Positions 15,085 to 23,270 of a stretch of 23,278 bases of DNA are shown piece after piece. The notes beneath the pieces are model-generated. The model was not told where the DNA came from, did not search any database, and saw nothing but the letters and a program-made list of their open reading frames with translations. A program made the position numbers and the translations under genes. Location: assembly GCA_002708345.1 (NCBI GenBank), contig PANG01000049.1, forward strand, positions 5,166 through 28,443. The letters are read 5' to 3'. Source of the DNA: Planctomycetaceae bacterium (GTDB lineage Bacteria; Planctomycetota; Planctomycetia; Pirellulales; Pirellulaceae). Numbering within the stretch: position 1 is the stretch's first letter; the number at the start of each line of letters is the position of its first letter.

Positions 15085-16467
15085 ATGCCGCGCCTTCATC
15101 CCGGTTGTCGCTCCTTCTCAAGCTCCGGCGTCAGCCGACGAGAGATACTCCGCGCGGGAGCCGCTGGCGCGTTGGGACTCGGTTTACCGGACCTGCTGGC
15201 TGCCGATGAGAGCCACCGCGGCAAGGGCATTGTGACGCGGGCCGACCGCTGCATCATTATTTTCCTCAACGGCGGCCCCAGCCACCTGGACATGTGGGAC
15301 ATGAAACCGGAGGGTCCCTCGGAGAGCCGCGGCGAGTTCAAGCCGATTGCCACCTCGTTGACAGGGGTCCAGTTCAGCGAGCACCTGCCAAAACTCTCTC
15401 AACACATGCACCGCTCAACGCTGGTCCGGTCCATGCATCATTCGGTCAACAACTCCCACGCAGCAGCCGTCTACGTCTCCATGACGGGCCACGACCGGGG
15501 AGAAGTGGGAGGAGGATTCCTGCCAACAGACAATCCCACACCAGGTGCGGTACTGACACGACTACGGCCAACACCGGCGGATGTCGTCCCCCATGCCTGC
15601 CTGCCATACAAAACCAAGGAGGGGGCAAAGGGCCCTCCCCAGCCGGGTTTCTGGGGAGGATGGCTGGGCAGAACATTTGATCCTCTCTGGATCCTGAAAG
15701 ATCCCAACGCGGCTGACTTCTCGGTGCCCGAGTTCAGTCTCAAGAGCGACATCAACACGGGCCGCATGGTTGCCCGCAGCAGCCTGCTTGATCAACTCAA
15801 TGCCGGCCTGGCCGAATCAGCCAGCATAACGCCGCTCTCGGCGATGAGTCGATTCCAGCAACAGGCACTCGATATCCTTGTCTCTCCCACCGTCCAGAAT
15901 GCTTTCCGGATCGACCAGGAAAAGCAATCCACCCGGGATACTTACGGCCGTAACATCTACGGCCAGAGCGTTCTGCTCGCACGACGGCTTCTGGAAGCAG
16001 GCACGCGCCTTGTGACAGTCTCCTGGGCACCGGATGCTAATGCCACCTGGGATACACATGGCAGCAATTTCACCACGCTCAAGGACACGCTGCTTCCCCA
16101 GTTTGATACGGCAACGAGTGCTCTGCTGGGGGACCTTGTTGACCGCCAGATGCTTGACCGCACACTGGTGGCGATCCTTGGTGATTTCGGCCGGACTCCC
16201 AAGATCAATGCGAATGCAGGTCGCGACCACTGGAACTTCTGCTACTCGATCATGCTGGCCGGGGGAGGAATCCGCCCTGGCTGGGTACACGGTGCCAGCG
16301 ACAGGGGCGGTGCCTACCCGTCGGATGACCCAACGTCTCCAGCCGACATCCTTGCCACCATCTACCGCCTGCTGGGAGTGGATCACCGGATGCAGCTTTA
16401 TGATCGATTCCAGCGGCCTCACCAGATCGTTTCACGTGGCAACGTTGTCCCAGGTCTCCTGGCCTGA
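15085..16467 (+). CDS. Tat-exported DUF1501 (sulfatase-like) protein
   Basis: The 460-residue protein starts with a twin-arginine signal (SRREILRAGAAGALGLGLP, about 17-35) and has the DUF1501 blocks LNGGPSHLDMWDMKP, SVNNSHAAAVYVSMTGH, the central TYGRNIYGQSVLLARRLLEAG region, WDTHGSNF and a late GDFGRTPKIN followed by GRDHWNF. The fold is related to alkaline phosphatase/arylsulfatase, and the family is greatly expanded in planctomycetes. No enzymatic activity is established that I know of. Such genes usually follow a DUF1549/DUF1553 (cytochrome-like) partner; that partner is absent here, and a Tat amidohydrolase is divergent instead. The downstream membrane glycosyltransferase begins 41 bases after the stop on the same strand. 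Confidence 0.94.
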   Translation: MPRLHPGCRSFSSSGVSRREILRAGAAGALGLGLPDLLAADESHRGKGIVTRADRCIIIFLNGGPSHLDMWDMKPEGPSESRGEFKPIATSLTGVQFSEHLPKLSQHMHRSTLVRSMHHSVNNSHAAAVYVSMTGHDRGEVGGGFLPTDNPTPGAVLTRLRPTPADVVPHACLPYKTKEGAKGPPQPGFWGGWLGRTFDPLWILKDPNAADFSVPEFSLKSDINTGRMVARSSLLDQLNAGLAESASITPLSAMSRFQQQALDILVSPTVQNAFRIDQEKQSTRDTYGRNIYGQSVLLARRLLEAGTRLVTVSWAPDANATWDTHGSNFTTLKDTLLPQFDTATSALLGDLVDRQMLDRTLVAILGDFGRTPKINANAGRDHWNFCYSIMLAGGGIRPGWVHGASDRGGAYPSDDPTSPADILATIYRLLGVDHRMQLYDRFQRPHQIVSRGNVVPGLLA

Positions 16468-16508
16468 ACGGACCGACCTTCCCCAGATCTCTATTCATTT
16501 TCAGCAGC

Positions 16509-18230
16509 ATGGTTGAACCAACAACGACACCAATAAACCGGACTGGATCCCGGCTTACACTGGTCGGGGTCGCTATTGCCCTGCTCAGTGTCGGCTGTTT
16601 TGCAATGGTCCGCTCACTGACAGCAGCTCACCAGCCACTCTGCCTGCTGATCGTGTTGGCAGCAATCTTCCCACTGGTACGTGTTCACACCGACTCCCTC
16701 CCATCTGCCCAGCGGGACTATTACCGGGCCTATGGCAAGGCATTACCGCTGTTCGCCCTGGTACTTGCGCTGGTGACCGCTGTCGGCTACCTGCTAACGA
16801 TGCACGGGTCGGTAGGCGATGTCGACCTGTTTTACTTCCTCTGCTATGCCCGCGACATGAACCTGGGACATGAGATCCCCGAGAACATCTACAGTTATTT
16901 CCCCGGCATCTACACTTTCTGGCGATCCGCCATCCTGGTCAGCGGGGAATCACTGCCGGCGATGGAAGCCTGGCACCTGGGACTGGTCGCGCTGAACTGC
17001 TTCCTGGTAGGCCTGCTGCTCTGGCGCCTGACCCGCTGCCTGCCCGCTGCCCTGTTCGCCGCCGCCTGGACGCTGCTACTCTACTCTCGCTTCCAGGGAC
17101 TGGACGGGACAAGTGAACCACTGGCAACGCTTCCCCTGCTGGCAGCGCTCTGCTACTGGAATGGCAAGCCATTACGTGGACGAGATGGCTTGCTTGGTTG
17201 CCTGGTCCTGGGCGCCGGTTTCGGACTTGCACTGTACGGGAAACAGCAGGCCGGCCTGCTCTCGCTGGGAGCCGTGATGCTGCTGATCGAGAGCCTCGGC
17301 AGCTCGCGCCGTCATGACCTGCGAATACTCGCAGCCCTGCCCCTGTGTGCCCTGGCCACCTTGCTGCTGGCAATTCTCGGCGAGGGAGAGGGGCTGGTAC
17401 CGCTCTGGAAAGGGCTTTCCGCAGCAGCCGGATACGGCCAGGAAGGATCGTGGTTGCATAATATCTACGTCCAGGTCCGCCGGGACGAAACCGCCATCCT
17501 GGCAGCCCTCTTTACGGCCGTCGTGCTCTGCTGGTGGGGATTGCAGAGACGGACCTCGGAGGACGCATGCCAGCGACAGCTCTCGGTTGCCGGCATGCTC
17601 GCCATCTCCGGCCTGGCAACCCTGCTGCAGCTTCGCAGCCGGGCCTTTCATCACTACATGCTGCTGGCAGTTCCCTGCCTGGTGGTCAGTAGCACGCTGG
17701 CCTGGCGCTATCTCTGGTCCCGGCGAACGGGAAGCTGGCGAACACGGAAAGGAGCCTGCCTGGCCCTGCTGCTGCTCCCACTGGTTCCCTTTCTTGTCGA
17801 TAGTGGCATCGATGAGAGTTTCCTCGCCGGACGACTGCCACTGCCGGTGGAACGTGTGATTCCCATTCGCTGGCACCAGCGGGAAGAACTCCGTGACGAC
17901 CTGGAACAGCTTCGCCGGCAATTGCCACCCGGGGCATCCATCCTGCTGGTCCCGGCGCGGCATAACAGCATCCACTTCCTGCTGGGAACAAGCTCAGCAG
18001 CATCCAGCGGTTACCATTTTCAGCTACGGGAATACAACGACGAAAGCTGGATCGATCAACTCTCTGGCGGCCACAAGTACGTCCTGGTACAACACCGCGG
18101 GCTGGATTCAACCGACAGGAAACGCTGGGGATTTACCCGGCAACGACGGGCCCACCGGACCCTGCTGAACGAGAATTACGAGGTCCTTTTCCAGGGAAGA
18201 AACCTCGTGCTTTACCAGCTCCGTGACTAG
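16509..18230 (+). CDS. polytopic membrane glycosyltransferase-like protein (GT-C fold, GT39-like)
   Basis: The 573-residue protein has about ten hydrophobic helices in residues 15-435 and a soluble C-terminal region of about 135 residues. After the second or third helix is GDVDLFYFLCYARDMNLGH (103-120), matching the first outer loop of GT-C enzymes, where an acidic residue (Asp104/Asp106) is catalytic. Further blocks typical of the GT39/ArnT/PMT group are DGTSEP (199-204) and YGKQQAGLL (243-251). Such enzymes move a sugar from a polyprenyl-phosphate donor to an acceptor on the outer face of the cytoplasmic membrane. It converges, with seven bases between stops, on another polytopic protein ending a glycan-type operon, so the two may serve one pathway. 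Donor and acceptor cannot be read from the sequence. Confidence 0.78.
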   Translation: MVEPTTTPINRTGSRLTLVGVAIALLSVGCFAMVRSLTAAHQPLCLLIVLAAIFPLVRVHTDSLPSAQRDYYRAYGKALPLFALVLALVTAVGYLLTMHGSVGDVDLFYFLCYARDMNLGHEIPENIYSYFPGIYTFWRSAILVSGESLPAMEAWHLGLVALNCFLVGLLLWRLTRCLPAALFAAAWTLLLYSRFQGLDGTSEPLATLPLLAALCYWNGKPLRGRDGLLGCLVLGAGFGLALYGKQQAGLLSLGAVMLLIESLGSSRRHDLRILAALPLCALATLLLAILGEGEGLVPLWKGLSAAAGYGQEGSWLHNIYVQVRRDETAILAALFTAVVLCWWGLQRRTSEDACQRQLSVAGMLAISGLATLLQLRSRAFHHYMLLAVPCLVVSSTLAWRYLWSRRTGSWRTRKGACLALLLLPLVPFLVDSGIDESFLAGRLPLPVERVIPIRWHQREELRDDLEQLRRQLPPGASILLVPARHNSIHFLLGTSSAASSGYHFQLREYNDESWIDQLSGGHKYVLVQHRGLDSTDRKRWGFTRQRRAHRTLLNENYEVLFQGRNLVLYQLRD

Positions 18231-18237
18231 CCGCCGT

Positions 18238-19974
18238 TTACTTCCCCTGGCTGGCTCCCAGCCGGTAGACCGCCAGGCCCTGCTGCCCCGCATCTCCCAG
18301 CACGCGTTCAAAGGTCACCACGCTGCCACCGGTGATGTTCCGCTCGTAGTAGGACTTCCAGAGCTGGAGCGTCTGCTCGGCGAGCAGCGGATCCTCGACA
18401 TACTGGACGAAGTACAGCTGGTCACTATCGACCCCCTGGCGAAGCAACTCGTGGCCGGAGTCGGCTCCCAACCCTGCCAGGATCTGTCGATAACGGGCAG
18501 AACCAGTCTGCCAGCCGGAGGGAATGATACGAACCAGCCGAAAACCACCTGGTACCCGGAGTGGATGCATGGCGGCATGCCGCAGGCCGGCGCCGGTATC
18601 GAGCCGCAGCAGGACAGGCATGAAATTCTGCGAGGCGAAGTCCACCAGCCCCCGGTTCACGTCTTCCAGTTGCTGCTGCCGGTGCTTTTGAGCTGGAAGT
18701 TCCACGGCCAGCATTTTCACGGCAAAACCGCTCGACAGCAGGCCCAGTATCAGCAGAATCGCCAGGCCCGGCCGTGACCAGCGGGAACCCCCTGAATCTT
18801 CGACGTCGAGCCGGGGAAGGATCAGCACAAGACCAGCCAGGTACAACAGCATCGGGATCGCGACGCGCGGCACGAGCCGGAAATAGGCCAAAAACAGGAG
18901 TGGACCGATGGCGACCAGCAGCGCCAGGATCGTCATCCGTCGTCGCCGGCAAAGCTGCCAGCTTCCACTGCCCCAGTGCCAGAAGCAGAGTCCCAGCACC
19001 ATCGGCAGGAATATTCTCAGCGACATGGTGTTTTCCCGATAGGACTGCTGCAGGGCTGACCCGATACGACTCCAGACCGACGGCCGCACGGCCTGGTTTG
19101 CCTGGAGGAACGTTGCCACCGAGGGGATATTGAATTTTTCATTGTCATGAATCACCCAGAGTTCCCGGTACATGCGATAGTCCTCCCGGGTCCAGCCGGC
19201 GGCCTGGATCGCGGAGTCGGCTGCCTGGCGTCCCCCGGGCCGATCATGAAACTGCGCCCTCACCTGGTAAAACTGCGGATAGTCACTACCGGCCAGCTCC
19301 GGACTTGCAAGACGGGAAAGTCCCCGGTCACAGGCAACCAGCACCAGGGCGGTCGCAGCGAACAGCAACACCATCCGCAACCGCTCCGGACGGACCATCA
19401 GGACCGGCAGGGCCAGTAGCAGGACATAACAGCTCAGCTGCCAGCGCCAGAGAAAGGCCACCAGCAGAAGCGCCAGCAGTGAGAGCTGGCAGGAGCGTCG
19501 CCGCAGCTGGGACTCGGGAAGCGTCAGGAGCGAGAGAAACACGCCAAGCTGGCACAACAATGCAGCGGACGTGAAGGTGACACTGTAAAGAGTGTGCCCC
19601 AGGAGAACAGTAAAGGCGGGCAGGCAGAGGAGGCGAGCAAGCGTCGGCTGCTGCCGATCCAGCAGCAGGCGAACAAACAGGCTCACGCCAAGCATGGTTG
19701 TCAAAAGCACCAGCAGTCCATACCAGGGGAATGACGGCTGCAGCTGGTACAGGCCACAGATTGTGGAATTGAGAAGCTGCGAGTGAAAGGGAACATCCGC
19801 CGCCGATGGAAAACCATCCAGCCCTGCCAGGATCATCTGGGAGCCGACATCATCTGCCACGTTAAAGCTGGCAGGAAGCAGGAAAATGGCCACGCTGGCC
19901 ATCGCCAGGGTGATAAACCAGGCAGTCAACCAGGAGCCCCCGGTCACCACTTTGTCGCCATCGCTGACGGTCAC
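18238..19974 (-). CDS. large polytopic membrane protein, possible GT-C-like glycosyltransferase
   Basis: The 578-residue protein starts at GTG 19974, and the preceding gene's TGA overlaps it (GTGA), a sign of translational coupling. There are about ten hydrophobic helices: one near 17-35, several between 83 and 215, and a second cluster at 322-425 after a soluble loop at about 216-315. The last 150 residues are soluble. After helix one is FNVADDVGSQMILAGLDGFPS, and then LYQLQPSFPWYGLL. The acidic pair plus 'LY-x-P-x-W-Y' pattern is one I associate with poorly characterised bacterial membrane proteins near glycosyltransferases. No catalytic motif is certain. Position at the end of an aminotransferase/ATP-grasp/GT2 operon suggests transfer or flipping of the lipid-linked sugar. 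Confidence 0.75.
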   Translation of the reverse strand: MTVSDGDKVVTGGSWLTAWFITLAMASVAIFLLPASFNVADDVGSQMILAGLDGFPSAADVPFHSQLLNSTICGLYQLQPSFPWYGLLVLLTTMLGVSLFVRLLLDRQQPTLARLLCLPAFTVLLGHTLYSVTFTSAALLCQLGVFLSLLTLPESQLRRRSCQLSLLALLLVAFLWRWQLSCYVLLLALPVLMVRPERLRMVLLFAATALVLVACDRGLSRLASPELAGSDYPQFYQVRAQFHDRPGGRQAADSAIQAAGWTREDYRMYRELWVIHDNEKFNIPSVATFLQANQAVRPSVWSRIGSALQQSYRENTMSLRIFLPMVLGLCFWHWGSGSWQLCRRRRMTILALLVAIGPLLFLAYFRLVPRVAIPMLLYLAGLVLILPRLDVEDSGGSRWSRPGLAILLILGLLSSGFAVKMLAVELPAQKHRQQQLEDVNRGLVDFASQNFMPVLLRLDTGAGLRHAAMHPLRVPGGFRLVRIIPSGWQTGSARYRQILAGLGADSGHELLRQGVDSDQLYFVQYVEDPLLAEQTLQLWKSYYERNITGGSVVTFERVLGDAGQQGLAVYRLGASQGK

Positions 19975-20942
19975 GGGCTCTCTCCCGAATCCCTGCCACT
20001 CTCGCTCGTGGTCTGCTGGCGAACGACGAACCAGGGGCGCCCCCGGACCTCGTCCATGATGCGAATGATGTACTCGCCCAGCAGGCCAATCGAGAGTAAT
20101 GTCATTCCGCCAAAGAACAGGATTAACAGGACAATCGTCGCAAAGCCGGGCTCATTGAACTCGCCATTGAGGGCCCGGATAAAATAGTAGGTTCCAAGCA
20201 CGACGCTGGCCAACGCTGCCAGCAGTCCCATCATGCTGACCACCTTCAATGGTAGCGTGGAAACACTCAGCACATTATCGAACATCAGCCGGGCGAGTCG
20301 CAGGAGGTTGTAGCCGCTTCGGCCTCCCGCCCGTGGATGATGATCAACTTCGACGTTCTCGATACGTGACGTCGACTGCAGGATCAGTGGATTGATATTT
20401 GGCTTGACCGTCTCGAACTGGCAGACCGTCTCCACCAGCTGCCGGCGCATTGCCCGGAAGCTACTCATCTTCAGTCCACGGGCCTTGCCGTAGGTCGCCC
20501 GGAACAGGCCGCCCATCAGTCCCGAACCGAGACGCCTCAGGATTCCCCTGCGGCGGCCACGGATGGCAGCAACCACGCAGTCCAGCGAGGGATCCTGCTG
20601 GAGCGGCTTGATCAACTCAAGAATATCGGCCGGGGCCTGCTCGAGGTCATCGTCCATCGTGACAACCAGTTCCCCATGGGCATGCTGAAGTCCGCACATG
20701 GTTGCCCGGTACTGGCCGGTGTTAAAGAGCAGGTCCAGGCCGCGGGCAAAGGAGTATCGACTGCTAATCCGCTCGATGCTTTCCCAGGTATCGTCCCCCG
20801 AGGCATCATTGACCAGCAGCAATTCAAAACGGAGTCCACTCGGTTCCAGCGCAGCGGAAACCTGCTCGGCAAGTTCATCGAGCCAACTGCCGCTCCGGTA
20901 GCAGGGGACCACGATTGACAGGTCAATCTGTTCAGCACTCAT
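19971..20942 (-). CDS. family 2 glycosyltransferase, DPM1/ArnC/GtrB-like polyprenyl-phosphate sugar transferase
   Basis: The 323-residue protein has an N-terminal GT-A domain: LSIVVPCYRSG (8-18), VNDASGDDTW (44-53) and the metal-binding MDDDLEQAP (96-104). The segment 'HPRAGGRSGYN' (202-212) precedes two membrane helices (about 231-256 and 268-293) and ends in EYIIRIMDEVRGRPWFVV, the usual tail of the ArnC/GtrB group. These enzymes charge undecaprenyl or dolichyl phosphate with a sugar from a nucleotide donor at the inner face of the membrane. The ATG at 20942 is preferred (GGACGGA ahead; family-like N-terminus); a longer in-frame start at 21056 would run into the preceding gene. Its stop overlaps the following GTG. 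Confidence 0.92.
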   Translation of the reverse strand: MSAEQIDLSIVVPCYRSGSWLDELAEQVSAALEPSGLRFELLLVNDASGDDTWESIERISSRYSFARGLDLLFNTGQYRATMCGLQHAHGELVVTMDDDLEQAPADILELIKPLQQDPSLDCVVAAIRGRRRGILRRLGSGLMGGLFRATYGKARGLKMSSFRAMRRQLVETVCQFETVKPNINPLILQSTSRIENVEVDHHPRAGGRSGYNLLRLARLMFDNVLSVSTLPLKVVSMMGLLAALASVVLGTYYFIRALNGEFNEPGFATIVLLILFFGGMTLLSIGLLGEYIIRIMDEVRGRPWFVVRQQTTSESGRDSGESP

Positions 20943-20985
20943 CACTATCCGTCCCAGTCGCGAAGACCTGGCTATCCTGCCGGGT

Positions 20986-22011
20986 CTACGCCGGGCCACG
21001 AACCAGCGGCTCAAAATCCATGCCGCGGATGATCTCCATGCCTGCCACCTGGGCATTCATGGCTGGCAGATCCGGCTGCTTGTCATGAAGAGCCAGGTCT
21101 GCCAAAAGGGCGGAAAAGTTTACGCCGCCATGCGTGTAGAGCAAGGGCCGAAATGCCTGCCTGGCATTGATTTCGGTCACTAAGGGTACTCCTTTTGACG
21201 CTTCGCGCAAATCTACCGAATATACCCCGTGTGGGGCTTCGTCCATGGCCCTCACAGCCCGACTTGCCGTTTCATTCAGACAATCATCCACCACGGTCCG
21301 AGCATGGGAAACATTCCCGGTAATCCCGCTGACAGCTACCTGGGAAAGGAAATAGGCAAGTCGCTCCCCGGCAGCGGAGACAACCAGCTCTCCCTGCCAC
21401 CAGAGCGAGGTCCAGTTGTAATTACGTCCTGGCAGGTACTGGTGCAGCAGCCACTGGTCTTCTTCACCACCACGACGTCGCCAGTAATCAATCCAGGCAG
21501 CTCCCTCGTCGGCGGACTCGATGAGAATACTGCCTCGCCCCCGGGGCCCGGTGGAGCAGCGCAGCCAGCCTGGCCGGCCAACCTTTTCAAGGGCATCCTG
21601 CAACTGGGTACCATCGCTAACCGGAAAGGTCCTGGCGACCAGGTCCTCGTTCGCCAGTTTCTCATGCAGCTGCTGCTTGTCGAGGCAGAGTCGAAGGGGC
21701 GCCGCAGCGGGACAGCTGGCAGGGACCTGGAGCTCGTCCCGGACAGGCTCGATCGCCTCCAGTTCCGGGTCCGTGTTGACCAGCAGAAGTTTCACCTGCT
21801 GGTCCCGCAGAAGTTGCACGAGCGCATCGACATACCCGGGCTGATCACCACGGGGCAGGAGAAACACCTCGTCACAAAAGCGTTCGCCCAGCTGTTTTCC
21901 CCACCAGGAAACCTCGCTCCCGATCACCCGCTCCGACCGGCCAGCCATTTTCAGGCTACGGGCAACTTCCAGTCCTATCGAGGAACCACAGGCAGATACA
22001 AGAATTGTCAT
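20986..22011 (-). CDS. ATP-grasp ligase of the carbamoyl-phosphate-synthase-like group
   Basis: The 341-residue cytoplasmic enzyme begins with a Rossmann-like pre-ATP-grasp domain (TILVSACGSSIGLEVARSL), then has an ATP-grasp core. The mobile glycine loop is GPRGRGS (155-161), and GVYSVDLRE with VTEINAR (278-284) supplies the Asp267, Glu280 and Asn282 expected to hold Mg-ATP. ATP-grasp enzymes join a carboxylate to an amine, or less often another nucleophile, through an acyl phosphate. The upstream aminotransferase may make an amino sugar and the downstream gene is a lipid-phosphate glycosyltransferase, so N-acylation or aminoacylation of that sugar is a reasonable inference. It lies 60 bases after wecE and 43 before the GT2 start. 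Substrates are unproven. Confidence 0.88.
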   Translation of the reverse strand: MTILVSACGSSIGLEVARSLKMAGRSERVIGSEVSWWGKQLGERFCDEVFLLPRGDQPGYVDALVQLLRDQQVKLLLVNTDPELEAIEPVRDELQVPASCPAAAPLRLCLDKQQLHEKLANEDLVARTFPVSDGTQLQDALEKVGRPGWLRCSTGPRGRGSILIESADEGAAWIDYWRRRGGEEDQWLLHQYLPGRNYNWTSLWWQGELVVSAAGERLAYFLSQVAVSGITGNVSHARTVVDDCLNETASRAVRAMDEAPHGVYSVDLREASKGVPLVTEINARQAFRPLLYTHGGVNFSALLADLALHDKQPDLPAMNAQVAGMEIIRGMDFEPLVRGPA

Positions 22012-22071
22012 GGCAGCAGCTCGTTCTTATTTATTCCAGTGTCTGATCAGGCGCCAGGACCGGATTCTCTT

Positions 22072-23211
22072 TCAGCCCTCGAAGAAACCACGGATCCCGG
22101 CGATCACCTGCTGTTGCTGCTCCCGCGTGATCCCTGCAAACAGGGGCAAGCGGAGGAGTCGTTCACTACTCGATTCGGTAACAGGCAAGCTGGGAGTTTC
22201 CGGGGCCAGCCGTTGCCCCATCGGGGACAGGTGAAGGGGAACGTAGTGGAATACGGCATGGACCCCTTTTTCGTTCAGGTCAGCAAGCAGCCGGTCACGT
22301 GTCGGCTGGTCAGCCACCAGCAGGTGATAAAGGTGATAATTGGTCTGGCAGTCCGCGGGCAGATGGGGACGCACGAGGTGTCCCTGCTGTTCCAGCTCTT
22401 CTAGCTCCTGCTGGTAAAACTCGTAGGCCTGTTGTCTCGCTTCGTTAACCTGGTCAACCGCCTCGAGCTGTGCCAGCAGAAAGGCAGAGGCAAGCTCACT
22501 TGGCAGGTACGACGATCCCTCGTCGACCCAGCTGTACTTGTCGACCTGCCCCGCCAGGAATGCAGCCCGGTTCGTTCCCTTGTCGCGCAGGATTCTCGCC
22601 CGCTCGAGCATGCCCGGGTCGTTCACACAGAGGGCCCCTCCCTCTCCACAGGTAATATTCTTGGTGTGGTGGAAGCTGAAGGCAGCCAGCTGGCCATGAG
22701 AACCGAGCGGCCTTCCCGCCTGGCTGGCTCCCACCGCCTGGGCTGCATCCTCGATCACCACCAGGCCGTGCTGAGCTGCCAGCTCGTTAATCGCCTCCAT
22801 CGGGCAGCCGACGCCGGCATAATGTACCGGGATGATCGCCCGGGTCTGCGAGCTGAGCCTCGCTGCAACCGAGGCCGGATCGATGTTAAGCGTCTGCGGA
22901 TCGACATCCACGAAGACCGGCTGTGCCCCGGTACGCACCACGGCGCTCGCCGTGGAGACAAAGGTGAAGGAGGGCATGATCACCTCGTCTCCCGGTCCCA
23001 GTTCACAGAGCATCGCTGCCATTTCCAGGGCAGCCGTGCAGGAACTTGTCATCAGCACACCGGCGGCACCCGAGTACTGCTGGAGCCAGTCGGCGCACTT
23101 GAGGCTGAAGGGGCCGTCGGAAGCCAGCATCCCCTGCTCCACCACCTGGCTCACGTATTCCAGTTCCTTCCCGGAAAGGAAGGTCTGGGTAAAAGGAACT
23201 CGCGGCGGCAT
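22072..23211 (-). CDS. wecE: dTDP-4-amino-4,6-dideoxygalactose transaminase (WecE/RffA-like)
   Basis: PLP-dependent cytoplasmic enzyme of 379 residues, which in enterobacteria aminates dTDP-4-keto-6-deoxyglucose at C4 to make dTDP-Fuc4N. The WecE-specific blocks are striking: FHHTKNITCGEGGAL (180-194) with PLP lysine Lys184, then DKGTNRAAF and the VDKYSWVDEGSSYLPSEL segment. MTSSCTAALEMA (54-65) and VIEDAAQAVGAS (152-163) complete the DegT fold. The ATG at 23211 has CGGGAG six bases ahead, and a promoter-like pair lies upstream. Genes for the sugar precursor (rmlA/rmlB) are not in the window. The subfamily call is strong; the exact sugar here is inferred. Confidence 0.93.
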   Translation of the reverse strand: MPPRVPFTQTFLSGKELEYVSQVVEQGMLASDGPFSLKCADWLQQYSGAAGVLMTSSCTAALEMAAMLCELGPGDEVIMPSFTFVSTASAVVRTGAQPVFVDVDPQTLNIDPASVAARLSSQTRAIIPVHYAGVGCPMEAINELAAQHGLVVIEDAAQAVGASQAGRPLGSHGQLAAFSFHHTKNITCGEGGALCVNDPGMLERARILRDKGTNRAAFLAGQVDKYSWVDEGSSYLPSELASAFLLAQLEAVDQVNEARQQAYEFYQQELEELEQQGHLVRPHLPADCQTNYHLYHLLVADQPTRDRLLADLNEKGVHAVFHYVPLHLSPMGQRLAPETPSLPVTESSSERLLRLPLFAGITREQQQQVIAGIRGFFEG

Positions 23212-23241
23212 TCGTCGCTCCCGGCTGAACTGGACTCACCG

Positions 23242-23270
23242 ATCATGCCTGATAGACTGGCAATTGACAA
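23242..23270 (-). promoter_or_regulatory. probable promoter of the wecE-led operon
   Basis: On the minus strand TTGTCA (23270-23265) and CATGAT (23247-23242) are separated by 17 bases, matching 5/6 and 4/6 of the sigma-70 consensus, about 30 bases ahead of the wecE start. This fits with wecE being the first gene of the run down to 18238. Confidence 0.45.

Noticed and set aside
21229..22404. Plus-strand open frame of 391 codons opposite the ATP-grasp gene
   Set aside because: It crosses the ATP-grasp/wecE junction in antisense and has low-complexity Pro/Gly/Gln content with no recognisable motif.
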